From the NCBI GenBank assembly GCA_942486035.1, contig CALNXK010000093.1, forward strand, positions 1,876,001 through 1,940,000: a DNA stretch of 64,000 nucleotides, given 5' to 3'. This document shows, one piece after another, positions 33,881 through 46,109 of the stretch. Both the position numbers and the translations under genes were made by a program. Origin of the DNA: Porites lobata (taxonomy: Eukaryota > Cnidaria > Anthozoa > Scleractinia > Poritidae). Numbering within the stretch: position 1 is the first letter of the stretch; each line of letters opens with the position of its first letter. Below the pieces are notes generated by a model. The model searched no databases. It saw nothing but the letters and a program-made list of their open reading frames with translations, and had not been told where the DNA came from.

Positions 33881-35314
33881 TGTTGCTGTTAAAATTAATT
33901 ATCAGGCGAGCTTGTACCCTGAAATAATTCATGTCCATTTTTGGTTATGAGATTAGCGAGTGGAAAACATGCCAGACCGTACGAAATGGATCTGAGTTTT
34001 GTAAAAAGAGAAACTAAAACTCTTCTTTGGGCGTTCGCATTGCATGACTTAGTTGAGTAGAAAAAGGTAATAAAATGTTTAAAAATGTTTTTATCCATTT
34101 TCATTGTTTGTTTTGCTATTTAAAAGCTGGTTTACACTCAGAGATTTTATGCCCGATTTATTTCCAAAGAAAATATATGGTGATGCAGGTGATTATTTTA
34201 ATCTTTCCAATTTTCAGCAAGTTTTAACCTTTTCGTTTTTCTTTCGAAAAATCATAGCGTAAAAACCGGCTTAAAGCCCTTCAGTTACAAGGGCAAGTTT
34301 TCTTTAATAAGGAAAACTTCCTCCGCCGTTGCTGCGTAAGCCCTATTATGTTACGTACTACTTGACTCATAATTTTGTTATTGCTCAGGAAGGAAGCTGC
34401 CTCCAACATAAATGTCTCGCAATTGTTTTGCAGCGTGTATCGGTGGCAAAAAGGAAGGTCACGTTCCACATTATGTATCGACGTCTGCTACAGCAAAAAT
34501 AGGAACAACAATGTTGCGCTCTCTTTTTGATAGACTCTAGATCATACTAGCCGGAGGGGCTTCTCAACTAAGTTTGATATGGAGAGGCTTCCCTTGAGGT
34601 CCAATCCCTTAACCCTTTTACGTACCATTTCTTGATAGACAAGATACCGTTTCCTATACTTTCCATTGACAAATGATGCCTCTTTTAACATACCACGTTT
34701 AGAACTTTATATCCCTTTTTTGCTGCTATAAATGCACTCTTTTCAACAGGAAAGAGGAAAATCACGAAACCAGAACGTTTTACTCGAGTTTTTAATATCT
34801 GTAAGCCCTGTCTACGTCTGAATGTACGCTTTTTTTATGCAAGTAGTGTTCTTTTAGCTGTAGTGGCCAAGAATTTAGGAAGTAAAAAGACGGGGACGAT
34901 CGATTCAGCGCGAGATGAAAGGAATGAATTCTCTGCAAGACGAGTTACCGGAAACCCTGAAAATATTGTTTACTACACATGTAGAAATTTAGAGATAAAT
35001 CCTTCTATTGAAATATCACTCAGCTCTGTAACCGCTCTATGCATGTCACGTTGTACACGAATAATGCACTTGTTACATGCATTGAGCGCGTCAGTGATGA
35101 AAAGTTTGCTCTTTTCCTCTGGATCTGAAAATCTGAACCAATGCGGTGAAACACCGTAAACTGCCGCTTATTTGCCACTGTTGAAAACGCGTCCTCCCAA
35201 AACGTCCAACAATGCACTTGACAAACATCTCGACCTAGTCCGCGCAATCCCAAAGTGGCGAATAAGGGCCTTCACTCATTAGTCCTCACTTCAGTTAGGG
35301 ACCGATATCACGGC

Positions 35315-35355
<41 letters not shown>

Positions 35356-36609
35356 GTTCGAATATAAGCCCCACCGAATAAACCACGCTCCCCTCTTGCT
35401 TGAACTGAATTGAATTCGATTTATAATGACGTTTTGAAGCCTTCATTAACGAGCGGTAAATGCAAAAATGTATTTTGATCAGCACTGCTACAGCTTATTT
35501 CGAAGCGCTTTGTCTATACCATCTATAGGCCCCCTCGGATATTAAAGCCCCTCCGTTTATACGCCTCCCTAACTCTGAATTAATGTATGAGAAGGTGCAT
35601 CATGATCCCGCGGCTTACAAGCGATAGCTAAGAATGAGCTAGGTTAAACAGGACTGGAAATAACTCAAATCTGTGGATTCATGACCGTAAAAATATTGTG
35701 CTAGGCTTTTGCTCTTTCTTGTTTTATTATTTCATTTTATTATTTTTTTTTTTTGCAAACAATCATCTCAATAACGTCACAGCGGTAGAGGAAGGAGATA
35801 CTTTTTTCTTCCACGGCTTCTGACACATATCTAGTACTAACACAAGTTTAATTTTAATTTCAGTGGCTGTAACATTGCCAAATGAGAAAGTGGTACGCCC
35901 TAAGCGTGCAAAGATATAGCTCTGTAAAGTTGCCAAAATTGACAGACGTTTGTATTCGGAGGGTGGGGAGGGGGAAGAGCAACTTTGTGCCCGGCCCCCA
36001 CCATACAAACATCTGTAAAATTGGCGACATTGAGGAGCTATATCTTCGTTAGTTTTCAACAAATCCGACTTAGACTTCACAATTTTTCTAATTTTAAGGC
36101 GTTCTTTCCATCGGTTTCTTTAGGTTGTCCATGTCCAGTCCATGTCAAAAGAAGTATCCTTTTGGGCAGCGCCTCCCCGCCCGTATAGGTTGTTATAAGA
36201 TATAAGATACGGGAGTTCACAAATAAACACACTAACACTAGACACGTTAAAGCTTGTTTCGCTTGAGCTTAATGGAGCCGCTACTTTTTTTCTGACTTAA
36301 CATAGCCAACTTGGATTGAAAGCCAAGTTATATTTTGGCTTTTTGGCGCACTAAAAAGGAAAGGGATCGGGTCACCGCCGTTAGAAACGATAGCGTGCAT
36401 AAAACTGCCTTTAAAAGTTGCTTTTGTAAAATTTACATTCTGTAATTAATTTTTGGAATGTTCATCTTTTGACCCTGTTTCAGTACCCTGAAGCGGGCTT
36501 AAAAACAGAGAATAAGAAGATACAAAAAAAATTGCCATAAAAGGAAAAGAAACAAGCAAACTAACAAACAATATACCGGAACAGCTGAGGATTTAATTAA
36601 AATATTTTC
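33881..36609. other. Unit 2 5' flank of the gene
   Basis: Homologous to unit 1 10152-10972 plus 12327-13268. Contains a (T/A)n homopolymer of about 37 A at 35318-35354, the empty site of the 10973-12326 element (gaattcgatttat near 35412), and the shared ccgtataggttgttat and aataaacacactaacac landmarks. No gene recognised. Confidence 0.6.
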
Positions 36610-36616
36610 TATAAAA
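36610..36616 (+). promoter_or_regulatory. Candidate TATA box of CTHRC1-like copy 2
   Basis: TATAAAA 60 bp before the ATG, in the position matching copy 1. Confidence 0.45.
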
Positions 36617-36675
36617 TGATGAGCATGTAGCACTGATTTCAGTGAAAGCTGTGTTCTCGTTCAACTCTCACCGCC

Positions 36676-38843
36676 ATGGTTCAGTATTTCGCTGTTTTCC
36701 TGATTCTCTCTTTTTCTGGCGGCTCTCTGGAAACAACCACCCCACCTCAGCAACAAAACGATTCAAAGTTAAAAGACTTATGCCAGGTAAGAAATGCATA
36801 GAGATATAAAAAGGCCTAGGAGTACTGCGCCGTAGATTAGGTACACCTAGAAACCTTTTTATTACTCTCACGTCGTTATGATCATTTACCAAAAAGTATC
36901 CGTTAAAAGTGTATGGCAGATTATTCAAAGTCCTCGCTTCCGCATGATCTTTCCTCGAAAACCTGAAGCCTGTCCATTGTTAACTGTTAATTTTCTCTGA
37001 TTACCTCTAAGTCTATTCGAGGTGAGATAACGCTTTAAATAGGATTATGATGTCCAAGGTTCATTCCGTGCCTCGAAAACAAAGGGAGACGGCCGGCGGG
37101 TACAGAATTTGTTCATTTTGGTGTGGAATCATCGTTTGCGAGGGAGCTATGGGCGTGTATGAACTGAATTATCCGTTCATTTCCAAAAGAGAGTTAATCT
37201 AAGGGAAAATGACATGCATAATTTCTTAGAGACAAGGTCCTAAAACTGGTATGGAGTTTAGCTCCAAGTCTGAAAACGGATGTACAAAATGACCTTTCTT
37301 GGTCTGAAATAGAGTCAGGATTTGGGAAACCAGGCGGCGGGCACATCCCCACCAAGAGTTCCCAGGAGTACCCCCCACCTCGAGTTACCTAAGATCCCGT
37401 GTCGTCTTCTTCTCTGCTAATAAGTCATCTTTACTTTCAGCGATCTATGCTGGGTTTTCCTGGTATTCCAGGATCAAATGGTATTCCGGGAGTGCCGGGC
37501 GTCCCGGGGCCACAAGGACCCCAGGGAAGGGAAGGTGTAAAAGGACAAATTGGTGATAAAGGATCGCAAGGAATGCCGGGTCCAAGAGGAGACAGAGGGC
37601 GCAAAGGACCCCCTGGAAAGAGTGGACCACAAGGAATTAAGGGAATGAAAGGTCAACAGGGACTTCTGGGAATGAAAGGTGAACAAGGAGCTGTGGGAAT
37701 GAAAGGGGAGCGAGGCATTGCGGGAATGAAAGGAGAACAAGGAGCTGTGGGAATGAAAGGAGAGCGAGGCATTGTGGGAATGAAAGGAGTGCGAGGAGCT
37801 GTAGGAATGAAAGGAGAGCGAGGCATTGTGGGAATCAAAGGAGTGCGAGGAGCTGTGGGAATGAAAGGAGAGCGAGGCATTTTGGGAATGAAAGGAGTGC
37901 GAGGAGCTGTGGGAATGAAAGGAGAGCGAGGCATTGTGGGAATGAAAGGAGAGCGAGGCATTGTGGGAATGAAAGGAGTGCAAGGAGCTGTGGGAATAAA
38001 AGGAGAGCGAGGCATTGCGGGAATGAAAGGAAGAAAAGGAGACAAAGGAGAGAAAGGAGAAAGCGTCAAAGCAAGTGAAGCAAGTGTAGTACCACAAACC
38101 AACTGGAAACAATGTGTGTGGAAATCAGCTAGCGATACTGATAACGGAAAGATTAAGGTAATTAGAATAAGAATCATAACACACTCCTAAGAAAATTCAT
38201 TCCTTTTTTAATTAAAAGATTTCAAAGAAGAACGTCTCCGCTTTCATTAAATAAATAACTAATTAGTTACATTTCCCCATAATTTTGTTCTTTTTGAACG
38301 AAAAAAGGAAAAAACTATCGTCGTTGATAAAATGATTCCTGGCCATATGGATAAGGACAACAAAAATTGAAGCTATTACAGAGTTTTTAAAAATTAGGAA
38401 GTAATCTTGACTGGAGTTGTTAGTATCAATCATTACACACGGTTTCTTGCCTTACTGAAATATGTTTGATTTGTTTGATTTTATTCCAGGACTCTGCGTT
38501 TAACAAACTGCAGTCTAATTCAGCACTCAGAGTCTCATTCCAGGGAAACATGATGGTCTATGGTGATGTTAAGTGTAATCGGTGGTGTTTCAAGTTCAAT
38601 GGAAACGAATGCAGTGGACCAATGACGATCGAGGCTGTTGTTTACAACTACTGGCCATCTGGGAACCCTGATCTGCTGCATCATCGGTCATTTGAGGGGT
38701 ACTGTGAAAACATCCCACGAGGTGCTGTTAGAGTGGAATTATGGGTAGGAAAGTGCAGTGGCAGCACCCTGGGTAATGCTTACACTGGGTGGAATTCAGT
38801 GTCCCGGATAATGATTGAAGAAGTATCTAGGTCCCAGTCCTAA
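36676..38843 (+). CDS. CTHRC1-like: CTHRC1-like secreted collagen-repeat protein, copy 2 (long collagen form)
   Basis: Exons 36676-36786, 37441-38157 and 38490-38843 give 1182 bp, 393 residues, with phase-0 introns and the same splice sites as the sister genes. The signal peptide is MVQYFAVFLILSFSGGS-like. Exon 2 has 68 uninterrupted Gly-X-Y triplets, against 35 in the other copies, because a 9-residue unit (GMKGERGIV / GMKGVRGAV) is tandemly expanded. Then come NWKQCVWK and the C-terminal domain with NGNEC, GYCENIP and TGWNSVSRI. Oddities: exon 3 begins DSAFN where copies 1 and 3 have DCAFN, and RWCF replaces RWYF, so one cysteine is lost and another gained. No stops or frameshifts; intron 1 is free of the insertions found in the other two copies. 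Confidence 0.94.
37642..38019 (+). repeat. Coding 27-bp minisatellite, 14 units, in collagen exon of copy 2
   Basis: Fourteen in-frame 27-bp units, each ggaatgaaaggagagcgagg-like, encode nine residues (three Gly-X-Y triplets). Copies 1 and 3 have three units at this place. The length difference between exon 2 of copies 2 and 3 is 297 bp, exactly 11 units. Units alternate between ERGIV and VRGAV types, which suggests expansion partly as 54-bp pairs. Confidence 0.95.
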
Positions 38844-39706
38844 TAAGGGGAGTCTTTAACTTTGGCACTGTTTTAATTTCCTTAGAATAGCATTTTACAG
38901 ATATAGACTGTAAAGCGTAAGGTACAAAAGTATTGGTTTTTGGTTATTTTCTTTTTAGCCCTTAATGTGGCTACTTCCGTCGTTTTAGATTGTCAATAGT
39001 AAACTCTTATAGCAGTTTCAAAATTTTGTATTAAGTGTAGGCATGTTAGTCGTATTCGTTCACCTTTATGGGCAGCAGTTGTTGTTGTTTGTTTCTTTGT
39101 TTGTTTGTTTTTTGTCACGTAGCGCTGTTTTAGCTTCTTTGTGGGGAGGCACCTTTCGTGACGACGCAATAATTGGCCGAATTCATAGGGAGTTGGACCG
39201 CCATGCAGACGTTTAGTCTTGTCACGCACCACTCCTTCCCACTGAGTGATGAGACAAAATAGCTGTGATAAAGAGCGATTGATTGTTTTTTTTTTTTGTA
39301 GGTGATATGTTATGGATGCAAAATATGTCACTTCAGCTTCAGGGGAACCCCTTTTCTCTTGGGTTACCATGTATACCATCAAATTGTCGGTCATTTCCTT
39401 TAGTCTATTTTAGTCAAAGTAAAGGTCGTGTATAATCTTTTATCTCAGAGAAAAACAAAACTTTTGAAGAGGAAATCTTTGCCTTCAAAATATTTTCGAA
39501 AATCTTTAATGAATTCGTGACGTGAAAACAATTTAATTACATCGTGCTTTCTGATTAAATGTTTAATCAAAGCAGGATCCCTTTTGTAGCTAAACCAGGA
39601 GCTAAACACTTCCAGGCTAAATCATTATTAAAAACGGATTAGAATTCGACGATTTTTATATCAATTAGCTAGGGAGATGAATATGATTATAGGATAACTT
39701 GATCTC
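38844..39706. other. 3' flank / 3' UTR region of copy 2
   Basis: Aligned with 16140-16974 and 55911-56698. No insertion or ORF of note. Confidence 0.6.
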
Positions 39707-39859
39707 TAGCCTGCGTGGAAGGCGTTCGAAAGGGAAAGGAAAGGGAATTTAGGAGCGAGAGCCCTCCCGAGGGAGAAGGTAAGGAGAGGAACGCGTTTCC
39801 CTTCCTCCTTCCTCGCGCGCCGTTCGCGCTTCTCTTTGGAACGCCTGCCACGCAGGCTA
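39707..39859. mobile_element. Foldback MITE (tagcctgcgtgg type), unit 2 copy
   Basis: tagcctgcgtggaaggcgttcg pairs, after trimming, with ggaacgcctgccacgcaggcta; this is the cleanest copy of the three. The interior contains cctcgcgcgccgttcgcgct. Confidence 0.85.
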
Positions 39860-40236
39860 TAGATTATCTGTGAAAGAGTAGGAAAAAATGGAATTTTTTT
39901 ATGGTTTTACTCGTAGCATTGAGATTCTTGTCAAACTTTCCCATTACTCGAAATAGCATCTTTGCTATATTTCTTTCATGTCAGTGCAGTTTGCTTCAAT
40001 GTGTGATTAAAGCTTTCTGTAAAACACAATGTCTTACAGTTTATACAAATCTTGTCCACTATTACTTTATGTAGCAAGGATTTTATTGCTGTGTTAGTTT
40101 CTTTCTATATACCATGAATTTAACGACTTTATCTAGTCTATGTTTTTGATGGATTCCTTGAAAATACTGACACTTTTATCTTAGCCTGAAAGTAACATCG
40201 CCCTTGGAGAGCAATCTCTTCCACCATCTTTAACAG

Positions 40237-40268
<32 letters not shown>

Positions 40269-40477
40269 GTTTCCTCCATCGAAGCTGAGGTAAGAAAAGG
40301 TTAGAATAGCCTAAAAAACATTGCACTTATGATAACAGAGTACCAACATTTAACAAATGTAGAAAATGCACCGACCCAGAGAAGCTCCTTCGATTTTATA
40401 TCTGGGTCGGAGGAAACCCAAAAAAGGATGATTCCGTAAAGGGTGTGGTATTGTAAATAGTCGCCCTTGTCCAATAA
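39860..40477. other. Unit 2 downstream flank, insertion-free counterpart of the CACTA-like site
   Basis: Contains the uninterrupted ccttggagagcaatctcttcc (about 40202) that corresponds to both sides of the 5-kb insertion in unit 1, followed by an A homopolymer of about 35 nt (40232-40267) and the ccgaccca...tgggtcgg dyad (about 40372-40412) shared with 23170-23210. Confidence 0.65.
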
Positions 40478-41367
40478 GGGACCAGTCATAATTTAAGTTG
40501 AAGGGGGGATGGAGGAGAAATTGTTTTTTATCCCAAATTATTTTCAGACCCCTACTAATAGCAGCTATGTTTTTTAGGTACCCCACCCCCTTCCCCTTCA
40601 ATCATGTTAAAAGATTTAAGGGCCCCCCTTTCTTACATAATACCCAAATGGTAATAACAAATAGCATTTTCTTTACTTTACCGTTCTTACTCACTGTCAC
40701 TTCCGAATGTGCCAACTAACAACAGAGAAGCACTTCACACTAAACTGAAAAAGAGATTTCACCTAGAGCCTCTCAAACAGCTTATAGTGCAAGGATATAT
40801 CAGTGATTGTGTTATAATTGAGATAAGACAAGCCATCGAAAGGTAAGAGGCCGACATGACCGCTTCAAGGAAGAAAGAAGCTAATCAACCAAAGCTTACT
40901 GCTTTTTATATGAGCAGTACATGCTCTAATAGCAAAAAACGTGACAGTGACACAGACAGTGAGTCCACATCAACCTCATCTACAAATAATGATTCGGATA
41001 GTGAGATTGCACCATGTAATCATTTGTTAAAATGCCGATGAAATTGTTTCAGTGTTACACAATAATGGATGTTGTGTTGACGCACCTACTATTGGAGCAT
41101 TTAATCTTTTTGTCAAAATGCTGATTAAATTGTTTTAGTATTACACAATATATAGACTTTGTGTAAAACTGACTTCAAAATCAGGTCCTTTAATACTCAA
41201 GCATCATGCTGCTCAGTAGGGCTGCTACTTAAAAGAAACTTGAAGACCCCCAAGGTCATCTTTTGGCATTTTAAGGACCCCCATATTCCATCCAAAAAAA
41301 AATTGAAGACCCCCCATTTTCTCCACCCCCCCCTTCCACCGCTCCAACTTAAATTATGACTGGTCCC
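40478..41367. mobile_element. Harbinger-like element, gggaccagtcataatttaag ends
   Basis: A near-perfect inverted repeat (gggaccagtcataatttaag and cttaaattatgactggtccc) bounds 890 bp, flanked by taa (40475-40477 and 41368-41370). Unit 3 reads ccagtaaggatacacc across the empty site. The interior has a small open frame at 40856-41041. The taa duplication suggests PIF/Harbinger. Confidence 0.85.
40856..41041 (+). CDS. Short Ser/Asp-rich ORF inside the Harbinger-like element
   Basis: 61 codons beginning MTASRKKEANQPKLTAFYMS and continuing into a DSDTDSESTSTSSTNNDSDS stretch. A basic KQPKLTAF-like start followed by an acidic serine tract is seen at the N-termini of some transposon-encoded proteins. 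Nothing catalytic follows, so this is at most a leftover first exon. Confidence 0.3.
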   Translation: MTASRKKEANQPKLTAFYMSSTCSNSKKRDSDTDSESTSTSSTNNDSDSEIAPCNHLLKCR

Positions 41368-41370
41368 TAA

Positions 41371-43782
41371 GGATACACCTAAAATAAAGAAAGGAGGTTA
41401 GTCTAGGCGTCAAACTACGTGACTTATAAACCCATAGACGTACTACATTGTGACCATTGCATGCAAACCACCTTTTACAAAAACGAGGCGTAAGTATCAC
41501 CGAATTTCGTTAGTCACTTAACCCAAAACTATAGTTTAAATATCTATAACAACTAAATTGAACTGTTCTAGATGAACAGAGATAAAAGCAATTTGCCTAA
41601 GTCACGTGCTTGATGGCATCGTCACCTTGTAGCCCAATAGATAAGTCAAGCCAAAAATAAAACTGAATCGTTGGCAAAATTAAATTTTCCGCCAACGAAC
41701 AAAACGTTTGGTACCGCTACGCCTTTTACAGAAAGGAAAAAAAAAAAACGACATTTTATTTTATTTTTTACTGAATAAGTACTGTGACTCGACCATCTCC
41801 CCAAGAGGAGGTAAATAATGGTGGAGATAAACCGCGACGCAACGCGTCCTGGATTGGTAGCGCTATGAGCCGACCCTGAGGTGGGGTAGATGTTTAGCCA
41901 TTTTCAGTGGCTAGCGATTTTCGCATGTTTTGATTGGCCCCCGTAACTCGGAACATTGCGTAGCTTTTAAATGCACTGTTTAAGGACGGCTGTCAAAACG
42001 GCGTGTCCTTTCGCGACAACAAACAAAGACCAAGAAAGAGACGAAAGTTGGTTTGTTTAGTTTCGTGGTAATCAGTGGCCTGACCGTACCCTGTTCAAGA
42101 CAAAGAGTCATTGTTTTGTGACGCAAACTCGTTTCGTTTTGCATACAGAATTAAGCATATATTTTTTTAATCGAACATCAGATAATTCTACAAAGGAATT
42201 ATTCATAGCGCAAAAGTAGGCCTAACTTTCACACTCAATAAAAGGCATCTGGTCTAAAAATTTACATTATTAAAAGACGCTAAATAGTGAATTAGTTTAC
42301 CCTCTTTGAGATCTTAAAATCAACAACTTCCTGTTCCTGTTCCTGTTCCTGTTCCTTTTAGGTTAAAGAAGTAAGGGAATCCCCCGGGTCTTCAATTAAA
42401 TCTGAATTGACCATTTTCGAAAGGGATGATAATTGGTTATTTATAAAAACGGGTGTAGGTTTGTCTGCTTCTTGTCCTAGCCTGTAAAACAGATGTTATT
42501 TACATATTTTTGTTTGTTTCTGATTTTTGCTTTTGCTCGCGGGGAAAGGTAGGCACGAGGTGAATTCATCTTTCGTTAGAACGGGATGTCTGCTTACAAA
42601 AAAGATTAGAAGACAACAAGGCTTTTTGATTCTGAAATAAAGCCATCCTCTAGTTTGCCGGCATGTTTTCTTAATAAGATTATATGACATTTTTTTCTGT
42701 CCTAAGCTTTCGTAATAATCTTTCTCGTCTTGTGTCTTTAAATTAATTAAGAGTGGATTTGTTTTTTAGCAGATAATTTTTCTTGGAGATACTACCATCT
42801 GAAGTGACTTAATAAATTGTTAGTTCCTGGGCGTTGCTAAGCGAAATACGACTTGCCAAAGCTGAAGGCTGACGAAAAGAATTGACCTGTGAGACACTCC
42901 AACAAATGACGATATCTTGCCCTTATAATAGGGTTCAATCACTTTTTTTTTTATCATTCTATATGCAGTCGAAGCTCTGCACGTAACCTCTTCCGTAAGC
43001 TAGAGGCGACCAGTTTACGGTAACGACCAGCATCATTTCAATATATTTTTATAGTCTGTAGAACCTCGATAATTGTCTCGGATAACTAGAATTCTTCGAT
43101 CGATCGTTGAGCCGAACTAAATTTCCTTTCCCTTCATCAAAACCGTTTACTGAAATTTACCCTAATAACTCAAATTCCTCGCTAACTCGAACTACGTTTA
43201 GTTTCCCTTCAGATTACCAACCAATCCCCCAGCCCCCTTAACATGCAAAATGCATAGCTGAATATTCTCTACGCATTTTTTGGGTAAAGTCAGTGGAGAT
43301 CAGATGTAGATGAATTATGGAGATCACTGAATATATTGAATGGCAAGCATTTAAAAGTGAAGCAAAACCAGGGGATATGAAGACAACGAGCGTGAACGGG
43401 ATTAACACGAATTCAGGCTCATTAACGCAGGTTTAGGAGATCAAGGATCAAGTGAGAAGGAGAAGTGGAGATACAACTGTCTGCATGATATTATTCAGCA
43501 AAGCTGGGAAAGCCTGGCAAAAAGGCTTCAACATTTTAATAGCGAACTTGAGCAAAGACGTTTTGAGCCGGACGCACGTGAACCGAAAGTGCGCTTTTTG
43601 CACCCATGGGCAGTATTCTGCCGAGCATTATGATGACATCAAGCCCAAATTCTCAGGACAAGCGTTTTATAAGACGGAAGTTGTACTTGTAAAAATTTGG
43701 GTTTCATGGCATATTAAGAAAGAAAATTAAAGGTCTCACTTCGTATTGACGTGCGTCGAATGTCTTTGCTTGAGCTTCCTAT
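41371..43782. other. Unit 2 distal flank and spacer
   Basis: 41371-42300 aligns with 60280-61040 plus 63336-63540 in unit 3 (aaggatacacctaaaataaag, cctaagtcacgtgcttgatgg, ggtggagataaac). A (ttcctg)n hexanucleotide run stands at 42328-42356. Around 43060-43200 there are degraded acctcgataa...ctcgaacta segments resembling old Tigger/mariner-like ends. No gene recognised. Confidence 0.5.
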
Positions 43783-43785
43783 TAA

Positions 43786-43918
43786 GACCCTGTTTACATG
43801 GAGTGAGGGACCCCGGTCTAGTGGGGTAGGTTTGTTTTGTTTTGTGTTCCCCAGAGCGTGAAAACAAAAGAAACCAACCCCACTAGACCGGGGTCCCCCA
43901 CTCCATGTAAACAGGCCC
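43786..43918. mobile_element. Palindromic Harbinger-type MITE, gaccctgtttacatgg ends
   Basis: gaccctgtttacatggagtg faces cactccatgtaaacaggccc, and the interior accccggtctagtgggg repeats in inverse; taa flanks both sides (43783-43785 and 43919-43921). 133 bp, nearly fully self-complementary. Confidence 0.88.
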
Positions 43919-43921
43919 TAA

Positions 43922-44982
43922 AAGAAGAAACTAAGGCACAATATTGCGCCAAAATTAAACAACAACAAAAAACGAATGTACGGCCGGCATCATGTCACAC
44001 GTCACAATGCTAATGCTAATAGTTGGAAAGGATGTCAGAAACTTTGCCTCGGCTATAAACGAATGCTAAAGCAGGGACAGTCAAAGAACGTCTATTCGCG
44101 TGGGCCGTTTTAAAATAACGAGTAAAACATACAAAATAATAGTAAGTCTTGTTTTAAGCTCACCATCGACCACAACTAACCAACAATGCTTTCCGCAACC
44201 ACAATAACAATGTGCATTTTTACTTTTTATCTAAAGCAAAGGAAGTTATCACTCACCTTTAATGTTTTGTTTTCATGAATTTTAAAACAAACTCGCACAA
44301 AAAACGTAAACACACTATGAATCAATTTTGGTTTGGCGACAACCGATGCGTTTTGCGTTGTTAGCTCGTTGTTTAATTTCGTCGTTTACACGTCGTTTTC
44401 TCTTCTCTAGCTTAGAATCAGTGGTTAAAAGAAACTTTACAATCCTTGTGTACACCAAAAGAAAACAAAAACAACTATAAATATCAGTTACGTACAGTTT
44501 TGGTCGTTCTGTTTACGCGCTAACGGTCCAGTAAACTATAAATGAACCGGTCCTCTAAAACAGTCGTTGATTTTTCTTTCTCATATTATGATTTGATTTT
44601 CACAGTCTAAAGGGTCATCCAATTAGTTTTTTACAAGAATTAAAGCAGTTTACTTGCCTCACCAAAACAAGGAAGAATTAGATATTATCATAATATATGT
44701 CGCAAAGTTAAGAGAATTGATATAAACGTCGTTGTTTAATGAATCTGGGAATGTCTGCATCGACAATCAAAATTCCGTTTCTTTCTAAGAACTTCAATTT
44801 CTTAAAAAAAGTTTCAAGTAAACGAGATGGCCTGCGAAAAATTTGTCACAGGTACTTCAATTTGCCATTTCAAATCACAACAACAAACAATAAAGATAAA
44901 AGAATCGGTATTGTCCAATCAGTTTTATCAGTTCTAGTGACGTCAGTGTTTTCTGATTGGCTTACATCTCCTCTATTGTTCT
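43922..44982. other. AT-rich spacer, nothing recognised
   Basis: Short frames only and no repeat ends identified. Confidence 0.45.
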
Positions 44983-45129
44983 GACCCCGGTTGTTCAAAC
45001 TTTGGATAGCGCTATCCACCGGATAAATCACTATCCAGCGGATAGCGTAATTGATTTCAGAAATACTTATCCACTGGATAGTTATTTATCCGGTGGATAG
45101 CGCTATCCAACGTTTGAACAACCGGGGCC
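44983..45129. mobile_element. Palindromic MITE, gaccccggttgttcaaac ends
   Basis: gaccccggttgttcaaac and gtttgaacaaccggggcc are inverted. The inside is built of ggatagcgctatccaccgga and tatccactgga words in both orientations, so almost all 147 bp fold. The outer ggttgttcaa motif also occurs in the element at 59542-59806. Confidence 0.88.
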
Positions 45130-45837
45130 TGCTCCCTATATATTTGCGATACCACCCGAATGGTTTGGGCGGATCAGTAAAACCAGCCCACCACAAACTT
45201 ATCTTGCCAACACCTAAGATAGCAAAATACAATCTCATGCTGATTCTCAAGCACCAACCAAAATAGTTATGCATATCCAATGAGGCGCTTTCAAGTCAGT
45301 TTACATCGTTGTGCATATCCGCTACATGGCTTGCATCTTATTAACAGTGGGGTCTCAGTCAAGGAAGTTGAATAGGTACACTGCACATGAAAAGTAAAGC
45401 ACCGTCTCCATTGCTTCAACAGAATATTATATTTTCAATAAATCAAGGCCATGTAGGTCACTGAAGTGGAACAGAAAAGGGACAATGGTAAAGAAATATT
45501 TTGATTAAGAGACTGGTGTCTTATAATTCATACATGTGAAGACACGAACGAAGAATGAAAACATACATTTCTACTCAAGAGATCACTCTGAAAAAGCGTA
45601 TTATATAGAATTGATATTCTCTCGGTCTTGATTAGCTTCAGTACACTCCAATCGTATACTCGATCCAAATAAAAATAATTTAACCCCCAAAATTAGTCAG
45701 AAAATCATAAACATCAACATGAGTTTGTGAGTTTCAAATAATTCAATCAAAAACTGTTGTAGAGGTATTCTCTTTATCGAAATGATTTCATAAATTATTC
45801 GTGGAAGGGCGCGACTTTGATCGCCAGAATTTCTCTA
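45130..45837. other. Spacer left of the fourth-unit remnant
   Basis: No recognisable gene or repeat end. Confidence 0.45.
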
Positions 45838-46108
45838 TCCAAACACTTGAGGGCAAAACCATGATTAAAAACGGTTAGGATTTGCCTATTCAAATCGAAT
45901 CTTGTAAAATTTAAAACAGTCAGCTGAGAAGAAGAATATAATTGTACGATAACTTGATATATTTCTCAAGAAACAATGACGAAAGAAATCGGACACTTGA
46001 TTTCCTCTACCGGTAACTGAGAAACGTTTATCAAACCTTCCCATTCCTAAACATCTCGGTTACTTTTCTTTCCTTTCAGTGCAGTCATTAGTTGTTATGT
46101 ATAAGTAG
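45838..46108. pseudogene. Remnant of the 3' flank of a fourth CTHRC1-like unit
   Basis: aaacacttgagggcaaaacc...gattaaaaacgg, tcttgtaaaatttaaaacag, agaagaagaatataattgta and gataacttgatat match, in order, the 3' flanks of the three genes (for example 56570-56700). The remnant then continues with the segment that in the genes lies beyond the foldback MITE (ccttcccatt, cctttcagtgcagt). No exon is left upstream. It lacks the MITE, so it split off before that insertion or lost it precisely. Confidence 0.6.
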
Positions 46109-46109
46109 A

